The position numbers and the translations under genes were made by a program. This document shows, piece after piece, positions 54,211-61,426 of a DNA stretch of 64,000 nt (positions are counted from its first letter, which is position 1; each line of letters starts with the position of its first letter). The notes under the pieces are model-generated. The model searched no databases and was not told the origin of the DNA. It worked only from the letters and a program-made list of their open reading frames with translations. The stretch is taken from assembly GCF_035946395.1 (NCBI RefSeq), contig NZ_DASYZI010000258.1, forward strand, positions 7,599 to 71,598. The letters are read 5' to 3'. The DNA is from Actinocrinis sp035946395. Its GTDB lineage: Bacteria; Actinomycetota; Actinomycetes; Streptomycetales; Catenulisporaceae.

Positions 54211-55367
54211 ACAGCAACGACAGCACACAGTCCGGCGAGGAGCGCACCGGCGGGAGCTTGGACAGCCTGACGCTAGCGCGCAAGGAGGGCTGGCGGGCTC
54301 TGGTCGAGGCAGCCCCGCGGGATCAGCCTGAGCAGCTGACGAGGGTGCAGTTGAAGGCGTTGGGCAGCAAGGCGCTGGCTGACTACAACAAGAGCCGCCG
54401 CATCTGGCATGCCAACCTCGGCCCGATCAAGACTCCCCAGCTGGTCGAGCTGCACGAGGATCTGTGGGACATCGTGGACAGCAACGAGCAGGACGGGGAC
54501 AAGGCTAAGGGCGCGATTGCCGTAGACGCCTTCCCCGGGCTGGGGAAGACGACCGCCGCGCTGGCGTTCGCTAAACAGTTCCATCTCCGAGAGATCACCG
54601 AGAAGGGGCCGGTCACCGCGGACGGTCACGAGCGGTGGCCGGTCTGCCGGGTCGGGCTGACCGGCAACACGGGCATGAAGGATTTCAACCGCGCGATGCT
54701 GGAATTCTTCGGCCATCCCGGCGCCGCGCGCGGCACCACCTCTCAGTTCGCCCACCGCGCCTTGGACTGCGCGGTGTCCTGCGGGGTTCGACTCCTAATC
54801 GTCGACGACCTGCACTTCCTGACGTGGAGGAACCGCAGTGGAGTGGAGATCAGCAACCACTTCAAGTACATCGCGAACGAGTTCCCGGTGACGATGCTGT
54901 TCACCGGGGTCAATCTGGGGCGGCGGGGCTTGTTCGGCGAGACCGACAGCGGCGGCGACATTGTGCTGGCCCAGACGGGGCGACGCACCACGACGCTGGG
55001 CTTGGAGCCGTTCTTGGTGAGCACCGAGGCGCAGCGCAGAGAGTGGCGAAGCATGCTCCTAGCGATCGAGCAGCGGCTCGTGCTGACGGAGAAGTATCCA
55101 GGGATGCTCGCCGACGATCTGTCGGACTACTTGTTCGCCCGCAGCACGGGTCATATCGGCTCGCTGATGACGCTGATCAATCGCGGCTGTCAGCGCGCGG
55201 TGCGCACCGGGACCGAGCGACTGGACGTCGAGTTGATGGACCGAGTCAAGAACGATGCGGCGTCCGAGGCGGCCCGTAAGGAGATGACAGCGGCGTTGTC
55301 CGGCGGCAAGATGACGACGAAACCCGGCGTCAAGCGCGGAACGCGGCCAGCTACTGCACGTCGATGA
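54207..55367 (+). CDS. tnsC: TnsC/TniB-like AAA+ ATPase
   Basis: 386 residues from GTG 54207 overlapping tnsB. Walker A is GLGKTT (111-116) and Walker B LLIVDDLHF (Asp200-Asp201). An N-terminal helical region (PRDQPEQLTRVQLKALGSKALADYN) and a basic C-terminus (TTKPGVKRGTRPATARR) flank the ATPase. TnsC forms a ring on target DNA, links TniQ to TnsAB and enforces target immunity. Confidence 0.93.
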   Translation: MNSNDSTQSGEERTGGSLDSLTLARKEGWRALVEAAPRDQPEQLTRVQLKALGSKALADYNKSRRIWHANLGPIKTPQLVELHEDLWDIVDSNEQDGDKAKGAIAVDAFPGLGKTTAALAFAKQFHLREITEKGPVTADGHERWPVCRVGLTGNTGMKDFNRAMLEFFGHPGAARGTTSQFAHRALDCAVSCGVRLLIVDDLHFLTWRNRSGVEISNHFKYIANEFPVTMLFTGVNLGRRGLFGETDSGGDIVLAQTGRRTTTLGLEPFLVSTEAQRREWRSMLLAIEQRLVLTEKYPGMLADDLSDYLFARSTGHIGSLMTLINRGCQRAVRTGTERLDVELMDRVKNDAASEAARKEMTAALSGGKMTTKPGVKRGTRPATARR

Positions 55368-58015
55368 ACACGCCCCGCTCGTTGCCGATCCGTCTGGACC
55401 CGGTGCCCGGAGAGGGCCTGGATTCCTGGCTGGAAGCCCTGGCCCACCGCATCCACACGCCACTGGCCCTGCTGCTGCCCGCAGTCGGGCTGCGCGAAGG
55501 CCCGGAGCAGGGCGCGAACCGGAACTGGACAGTGATGCTGCGTCCGCAGGAGTCTGCCGCGTTGGCGGCCTCCTGCGGGGTCGGGCCGGACCGGGCCAAG
55601 GCCATGACGCTCGCCGCCTACGCCGGACGAGCGGTCGTCATCAACGAGCCCGAGCGGCGCGTTGACGTCCGCCGCGTCTGGGGCCGATCGTCCCGTTCCC
55701 GGTTCTGCCCGCAGTGCCTGGCCGACTCCGGCGGGCGGTGGCAGCTGTCGTGGCGCATGTCCTGGTCCTTCGCTTGCCTGGTGCATCACTGCCTGTTGGC
55801 TGATTTCTGCCCGGAGTGCGGACGGCCCCAGCGGACGCGGACCCTCGGCGGCAAAGAGGTACCCGCCCCTGGGCACTGCGCGAACACGCAGCCAGGACGG
55901 CGCGGCTCGGCGATCTCGGACTCGATTCGCTGCGGCGGGGCACTGGCAGAGGCGGCCACACTCTGCTTCGAGTCAGCACACCCGGTGGCGACCGCCCAGA
56001 GGCTCGTCAACGACATGATCGCCGAAGGGGCCGCGTCCTTCGGGGTCTACGAAGCCAAGCCTCAGCCCAGCCTGGCGGCGTTAGCCGATATCCGGACCCT
56101 AGCCCGGCACGCCTTGGCCTACGGGCCTAACCCGGACAAGGCGGAGCGACTACCCGAGGATCTATGGGCGGCGTTCCGGACCGTCGAGGGTGGCGCCGAG
56201 ACGCCAGACCGCAACGTTGGCCGCCTTGCCCCGCCCCTAGCGGTGACGACGGCCGCCGGTGTCACCCTCGCTCTTCAGGTCCTCCAGCAGCCCGCCATTC
56301 AGCAGGCCGGGGCGGCGATGCACTGGCTGGTGAAGGCAACCTGGGGCGAGTCGGCGGCGATCATTCCAACCACGATCAGTCAGCCGCCCCGCGACGCCAG
56401 CCTGCTTCTACAGCAAATCCAGTACGCCGCTCTTGGGCCGTTTCTGAAGCCTGTCCACCAGCTGCGCTACCGGAGCCGGTCCCCACAACCGACGAATCCG
56501 GGGCGATCACCAGAGGTGGCGAAGCGACGGGCACGATCGATGCCGGCCACGTTCTGGCCAGAGTGGTCGCTGCGCATGACGCCGACCGAACGGCATCCGC
56601 GGTTGTTCAGGCTCGCCTTGGCCGGAGCGGTCATGCTCATCGGCACCCGGCTCAACCTCGCAGGCGCCAGCGAATATCTGGGAGGGACGACACCGTTTCG
56701 CAGTATCTCCTGGGGAATTCAGCGCCTGAACCGGCATCCATGCTGGCCAGACATTTATCGGGGGCTGGTTCGTCTCGCCGACTACCTTGACGCCGAACCG
56801 GTCCCGATCGACTACGGCCGACGACGCAGTCTGGACTACACGAACCTGTTGTCCGAGGATCGCTGGCATCGCATCTGCTGGGATGCCCGCACCCCGACCG
56901 GGACCACCAGCCGCCTGAACGTCGTGCGCGCCATGATGTTCGAGCGGCTCAGCGGACTGCCGTCGGAGCAGGCGCCCTCAGCCGCCGAGATCCCAGAGCG
57001 CGAACTGACCGCATACACCGCCGCCATGACAATCCGCACGACTCCGGCCCTGGCCCGCGGCATCAAGGACGCGGCCCGCGACTTCCTTCGCGAGCACGGG
57101 ATCGGCGATGAACCGTTGGACTGGTCACCACCGGACCTGCTCCTTGCCGAGCTCGACCTGCCCGCCCCAGACCCGGCATCGGTGAACATCGAAGCACTCC
57201 ACAGGTTGGTACGACGCGAACAACTCGCAGCCGGACAGATCGCGGACAGGCTCGGAACCACCATCGACACCGTCCGGCGCATGCTGGAGAAGCACCCAGC
57301 ACCACTGCTTCCTGGAAGCTCATCCCGGCTGAGCGCCCCGACACCCACCCGAGCCGTCATCGGCCCCGCCGAGCTCACCCGGCTCTACGTGCAAGAGAAG
57401 CTGACGCTCGTCGAAATCGCCCACCGGCACGGCGTCTCCAAACCCGTGATCAACCGTCTCGCCAACGAGTACGGGATCCCGATGCGCCCGGCCGGACGAC
57501 ACGACAAGTTCGAGATTCCCAGCTTCGACTGGCTGCATGAGCAATATGTGATCCGCAAGCGGCCGCTGCCGGACTTGGCAGCCGAGAAGGGCGTGAGCGC
57601 CACGACCGTCGCTCGGTGGGCCAAAAACCGCGGCGTCAGGCTTCGACCACAAGGCGGTAAGGGAGGAGCAGTGAGATTCGGCATGGCCAACCACATCGAC
57701 CAGGCTCCTGAACTGCTCCGGCCAGCCCTCGACAGCAACGGTGCCTGGCTCAGGCTTCAACGCTTCGCCGACGCGGCCGACTTCCCCACTCTCAAGGAAG
57801 CCGCGCGATCACTAGGCATCTCATATCCCTCGCTTCTCGTACAAATCCAACGCCTCGAGGAGGACCTCGGCCAGCAACTCCACCAGCGCGCCGAACGCGG
57901 ATGTCCGATGGTGATCAGCACCTTCGGAGCCCGGGTGATCGAAGCGGTCCGCGAAGCGGAGCGCCAAGGCCTGTCCCCTGGAACAGCCGCAGACACGCCT
58001 ACGATGCAAAGGTGA
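55364..58015 (+). CDS. tniQ: TniQ/TnsD-like target selector, unusually long
   Basis: 883 residues from ATG 55364 (ATGA overlap with tnsC). N-terminal TniQ core starts LPIRLDPVPGEGLDSWLEALAHRI; the zinc site is RFCPQC (115-118) with CLVHHCLLADFCPEC (138-152). A long helical middle (~300-600) includes FRLALAGAVMLIGTRLNL. The C-terminus has four predicted HTH units: ~609-645, 671-709, 722-763 and a LysR-type winged one at ~804-856. Such DNA-binding tails let TnsD read a fixed attachment site. The site is unknown. Confidence 0.92.
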   Translation: MNTPRSLPIRLDPVPGEGLDSWLEALAHRIHTPLALLLPAVGLREGPEQGANRNWTVMLRPQESAALAASCGVGPDRAKAMTLAAYAGRAVVINEPERRVDVRRVWGRSSRSRFCPQCLADSGGRWQLSWRMSWSFACLVHHCLLADFCPECGRPQRTRTLGGKEVPAPGHCANTQPGRRGSAISDSIRCGGALAEAATLCFESAHPVATAQRLVNDMIAEGAASFGVYEAKPQPSLAALADIRTLARHALAYGPNPDKAERLPEDLWAAFRTVEGGAETPDRNVGRLAPPLAVTTAAGVTLALQVLQQPAIQQAGAAMHWLVKATWGESAAIIPTTISQPPRDASLLLQQIQYAALGPFLKPVHQLRYRSRSPQPTNPGRSPEVAKRRARSMPATFWPEWSLRMTPTERHPRLFRLALAGAVMLIGTRLNLAGASEYLGGTTPFRSISWGIQRLNRHPCWPDIYRGLVRLADYLDAEPVPIDYGRRRSLDYTNLLSEDRWHRICWDARTPTGTTSRLNVVRAMMFERLSGLPSEQAPSAAEIPERELTAYTAAMTIRTTPALARGIKDAARDFLREHGIGDEPLDWSPPDLLLAELDLPAPDPASVNIEALHRLVRREQLAAGQIADRLGTTIDTVRRMLEKHPAPLLPGSSSRLSAPTPTRAVIGPAELTRLYVQEKLTLVEIAHRHGVSKPVINRLANEYGIPMRPAGRHDKFEIPSFDWLHEQYVIRKRPLPDLAAEKGVSATTVARWAKNRGVRLRPQGGKGGAVRFGMANHIDQAPELLRPALDSNGAWLRLQRFADAADFPTLKEAARSLGISYPSLLVQIQRLEEDLGQQLHQRAERGCPMVISTFGARVIEAVREAERQGLSPGTAADTPTMQR

Positions 58016-58281
58016 TCGACGTCGAAGCGATCCTGGGCTCCCTGGCCGCGCAGGGCGTAACCGCGCTGCTGAAAGCGGACGCGGGGCGTATGGCTGAGGA
58101 TGGTCCCGCCTGGACCTTTGTGGCCAACTGCGCTCTGCTGGACGCACCGCCTATCCGCGTCGACGCGGCCACGGTCGAGGACTGCATCCGCAAGGTGATT
58201 CCCCGGCACCAGGTGATCGGCATCGCCATTCCCACGATCACCGACGCCGATGACGATGCGGCAGACGTATCGTTACGCTGA
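58012..58281 (+). CDS. Small unknown protein coupled to tniQ
   Basis: 89 residues from GTG 58012, overlapping the tniQ stop (GTGA). No family recognised: VIDVEAILGSLAAQGVTALL, AWTFVANCALLDAPPI, VEDCIRKVIPRHQVIGIAIP, then an acidic tail. It continues the tight operon, so a part in transposition or its control is possible. Confidence 0.6.
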   Translation: MIDVEAILGSLAAQGVTALLKADAGRMAEDGPAWTFVANCALLDAPPIRVDAATVEDCIRKVIPRHQVIGIAIPTITDADDDAADVSLR

Positions 58282-58808
58282 TGACAGCGCTGGAACAGCG
58301 ACCGTTACTCTTCCTTGACGTCGACGGGCCCTTGCTCCCATTCGGGGCGACGCGGCGCGAACGACCGAACGGCTACCCGAGGTTCGATCACGGGCTTGGC
58401 GTCGACGCGAACCCGCTGCTCGCACGGCTCGATCCCCAACTGGGCCCGCGTCTACGAGCTCTCCGCTGCGAAATCGTCTGGGCGACCTCCTGGGAAGATG
58501 ACGCGAACCACGAGATCGCGCCGCTGCTGGGATTCATCGAACTCCCGGTGGTGACCTGGCCTGACGACAGCGACCAAGACGACCATCACCGGCTGCACTG
58601 GAAGACGAAGACCCTCGTTGAGTGGGCCGAGGGCCGCACCTTTGCCTGGGCCGACGACGAGATCACCGACACCGACAGAGACTGGGTCGCCGCACACCAT
58701 CGCGGACAGGCACTTCTGCATCGAGTCAATCCCGTTTGGGGCCTCACCGACGCCGACTTCGAGGTGCTCGGCAAGTGGCTGCGAACAGCCCCACCAGGAA
58801 AGGGCTAA
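58281..58808 (+). CDS. HAD-fold protein (Swiss-Army-knife RNA-repair-like HAD)
   Basis: 175 residues; the ATG overlaps the previous stop by one base (TGATG). HAD motif I is LLFLDVDGPLLPFG, motif II WATSWEDDAN, a lysine at HWKTKTLVEW and the acidic motif WADDEITDTD. These fit the small HAD domain seen in proposed RNA-repair proteins. The last gene of the tns operon; its role as cargo or accessory factor is unknown. Confidence 0.8.
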   Translation: MTALEQRPLLFLDVDGPLLPFGATRRERPNGYPRFDHGLGVDANPLLARLDPQLGPRLRALRCEIVWATSWEDDANHEIAPLLGFIELPVVTWPDDSDQDDHHRLHWKTKTLVEWAEGRTFAWADDEITDTDRDWVAAHHRGQALLHRVNPVWGLTDADFEVLGKWLRTAPPGKG

Positions 58809-59132
58809 CGGCTGAACGGCTCCGAACCCCGTCGAAACCCGTGGTCGTGATGCCAGCCAGGATGGCGGCATGCGCTTACCAGTTCGCGAACGGTCCGACA
58901 GGACCAGATCGCATTGCTCGTCCACACTAGGGACGAGCAATGCGATCGAGTGCCCGCAAAGCAACGTCGCCAAGTCCCTCAGCGAGCCACTGGGCACCCA
59001 CATCGACGGTCGAAGTCAGATATTCTCCAGCACGTCATAGACGCTCTCGCAGTCGTCGATGTGCTTCGGTTTCGGCCGTTCTCCCTGGTCAACTGTCACG
59101 AGTGCCGCCCTATGGCCGTCACGTCATCAGCC
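58809..59132. other. Intergenic region between HAD and DUF6193 genes
   Basis: 324 bases between convergent genes. It holds the long hairpin at 58907-58947. No gene recognised. Confidence 0.6.
58907..58947. terminator. 17-bp stem hairpin between convergent genes
   Basis: Perfect stem GATCGCATTGCTCGTCC with loop ACACTAG. No T-run. Placed where a bidirectional terminator would be expected; it may also be a transposon or protein site. Confidence 0.65.
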
Positions 59133-59960
59133 TCATCGTGGGTCGTCTGCGGTGCCAGCAACGGCCGGTCCGCAATTCTCCGGCAACCCGGCTACCACCA
59201 TGGCGACGGCGTCCTTCGGAGTGTCGGCCTCACCGACCACAGTCCCTCGCGACGGACCGCTGACCAGGTATCGACGATCGCTCAGCGGATCGACGAACGG
59301 CACGTCCCACGAGAACGGGAAGCCGGTGCAGGTCGTGAAATGAAGCGACCAGTGACTGGTGAACGGATACAGCTGACGAAGTTTCGGCTCGTCAAACGCC
59401 GCCTCGGCTAACGCCAGGACCGACCGCGCAAGCTCCAGTCTGTCCATGTCTTGACGCAGATGCTCCAAGAGCCGGCGCCACTTCACAGTGACGGCATCAG
59501 CAGAACCGAGTTCGTGGGCTTCTGCCAGCTCACTGACCTTGACGAAGGTCGCCGCTTCGTGGATCTCCCGGATCTTGGCACCACTCCGCCAGGCGTCGAG
59601 GGCTCGGGCCATCTCTCCAAGATCCACTGTCGAACCGGTGATCAGCTCGACTCCCTGCCACCAGCCACTGAAGATGAACCATCGTTCGACGGAACCCAAA
59701 ATGATCCAGGACGGCTTACGGTCGGGAACCAGGCTCTCGACGCCTGCCGATCGATACGGGTCCAAGTCGTTGGTCAGAACCTCTCCCAGAGAGAGTCCGA
59801 GCTCCGACGCCACCGAGGTCAAAGCCGCGGCGAGACTACCCGCCTCCGCCACGTCCGGATACAGATCAGGGTCCGCAAACGACGGCTCACGCCTAACCTG
59901 GGAAAAGTTCGAGCTCACAGCCGTAGTCTGACGCCCCTGGTGAAGAATCCGCCACGTCAT
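59133..59960 (-). CDS. DUF6193 family protein
   Basis: 275 residues. YPDVAEAGSLAAALTSVASELG, RWFIFSGWWQGVELITGST, LRQLYPFTSHWSLHFTTCTGFPFSWD and the ending LPENCGPAVAGTADD match DUF6193, linked by annotation to natural-product or polymorphic-toxin loci. The first ~28 residues are not conserved, so the true start may be internal. Function unknown. Confidence 0.75.
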   Translation of the reverse strand: MTWRILHQGRQTTAVSSNFSQVRREPSFADPDLYPDVAEAGSLAAALTSVASELGLSLGEVLTNDLDPYRSAGVESLVPDRKPSWIILGSVERWFIFSGWWQGVELITGSTVDLGEMARALDAWRSGAKIREIHEAATFVKVSELAEAHELGSADAVTVKWRRLLEHLRQDMDRLELARSVLALAEAAFDEPKLRQLYPFTSHWSLHFTTCTGFPFSWDVPFVDPLSDRRYLVSGPSRGTVVGEADTPKDAVAMVVAGLPENCGPAVAGTADDPR

Positions 59961-60341
59961 TGAGACTCAGCCGTCCCGCCACGTGGTGAAACTGAGGGAA
60001 GAACGCCAGGTCAACGCGTTCCGGCCCGACAAGAGCTAAGCGAACCTACAGTAGGGCGATCTGTCAAGAGGCAGGGCGAAACGGCGTCCGGGCTGGCTGT
60101 CCGGGCGCCGTTTCTTTGGGCCGGTCGGTACCTGGCGCGGGTGGTGCGCGTGTCTGTGGTCGACGCGTGGTCCAGGCTGATATGCGCGGGTTGGTTGCCG
60201 CAGGACGGGTTGTTCGGCGGGAGCGTGTGCGCTGCTCTAGGGTCGAGCGTGGCGGCGGGGCCGCTGCTCATAGCTCTATCGCGTGTTGCTCCTCACGCTG
60301 CCATCACCCCGGGGTCGCCGGCCGGCCGGTCTTCGGCCCGG
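59961..60341. other. Region 3' of IS110 transposase
   Basis: 381 bases. The hairpin at 60078 may end the operon to its left. The rest (60120-60341) is GC-rich and probably the non-coding right part of the IS110 element. No terminal inverted repeats, as usual for IS110. Confidence 0.5.
60078..60117 (+). terminator. Probable intrinsic terminator
   Basis: Nine-base arms GAAACGGCG/CGCCGTTTC with inner CCGG/CCGG pairing, followed by TTT. It would stop plus-strand transcription coming from the left. Confidence 0.65.
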
Positions 60342-61424
60342 TTAGTCGGGCAGGGTGGCCAGCGACCAGCACCAGCCGGCCAGCTCGCGGGCGATCGCGA
60401 CGTTCGCGATCACCGGGCGTTTGTGGTGGGTGGTGAAGGCTTGCCAGCGCTGGTTCAGGCGCTGGTTGCCGGCGTGCCCACGGGCGCGGGCGGCGGGTGA
60501 GGCTTGATCCCATCGATGGCGCAGGCTCACGCCCGGCCGGTAGCCGGGGCGGTGGTGCCATGCGGCCTCGACCAGCAGCCGCCTGGCGTGGGTGTTCCCG
60601 GTCTTGGTGATCGAGCCTTGAGCCCGGGACTCGCCGCTGGAGGACTCGGAGGGCACCAGCCCGAGGTACGCCGCGATGCTCGCGCCGGTAAACCGCTGCC
60701 AGTCTCCGATCTCCACCGCCAGGCCGAGGGCGGTGAGGGTATCGATCCCGCGCAGGCAGCCGAGCCGCGCGACCACCGGCGACCACGCCGGGTCGCGGGC
60801 CAGGACCGCGATCGCGGCATCGAGCCGGGCGCGCCGGTCCTCGGCCATCACCACCGCCTCCAAGGCCGCGTCGTAGGCGGCCTGGACCGGCGCGGCGGCG
60901 AAGCGCTGCGCAGCCAGCCACGCGTGATGCCGGCCCGTCCAGGTCTTGCCGTCGCTGTAGAGGATCCCGCGGCGCAGCAGCAGCTTGCTCACCCGGTGCC
61001 GGGCGCGCATCAGCTCCCCGCGCACATCCTCGCGGGCACGCACCAGATCCCTCGCGTCCTCCTCTGCCACCGAAGGCACCCGCACGGTGGTGAACTCGTC
61101 GAGATGCAGCAACCGCGCGAGGTGCAGCGCGTCGCGCGCATCGGTCTTAACCCGATCCCCGGCCGGACGCGCCAGCTTCGAGGGCGCCACCACCTCGCAC
61201 CGCAACCCCGCCGCCCGCAACGCCCTGGCCAGCCCGAATCCGGTCGGGCCCGCCTCGTAGGCCACCGCGACCGGACCGGGCAGCCGGGTGATCCAATCGA
61301 GGACGTCCGCGCCCCCTGGAGTGAGCCGGGAACGGAGCAACTCCCCGGTCACCGTGTCGATCCCGCACGCCACCACGCTGCGCGCGTGCACATCGAGCCC
61401 TACGCTCGTACGCTCAGAAAACAC
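60342..61424 (-). CDS. IS110-family transposase
   Basis: About 360 residues from GTG 61424. N-terminal DEDD RuvC-like domain: SVGLDVHARSVVACGID, VAVAYEAGPTG, DRVKTDARDALHLARLL. C-terminal Transposase_20: LGCLRGIDTLTALGLAVEIG, then SIAAYLGLVPSESSSGESRAQGSITKTGN with the nucleophilic Ser region. IS110 proteins use a bridge RNA from a non-coding end of the element. Here the upstream end abuts a group II intron. Confidence 0.93.
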   Translation of the reverse strand: MFSERTSVGLDVHARSVVACGIDTVTGELLRSRLTPGGADVLDWITRLPGPVAVAYEAGPTGFGLARALRAAGLRCEVVAPSKLARPAGDRVKTDARDALHLARLLHLDEFTTVRVPSVAEEDARDLVRAREDVRGELMRARHRVSKLLLRRGILYSDGKTWTGRHHAWLAAQRFAAAPVQAAYDAALEAVVMAEDRRARLDAAIAVLARDPAWSPVVARLGCLRGIDTLTALGLAVEIGDWQRFTGASIAAYLGLVPSESSSGESRAQGSITKTGNTHARRLLVEAAWHHRPGYRPGVSLRHRWDQASPAARARGHAGNQRLNQRWQAFTTHHKRPVIANVAIARELAGWCWSLATLPD

Positions 61425-61426
61425 CG

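Noticed and set aside
51344..58015. CRISPR-associated transposon (CAST)
   Set aside because: No Cas12k, Cascade genes or array are seen, and TniQ carries its own large DNA-binding tail as in TnsD-type targeting.
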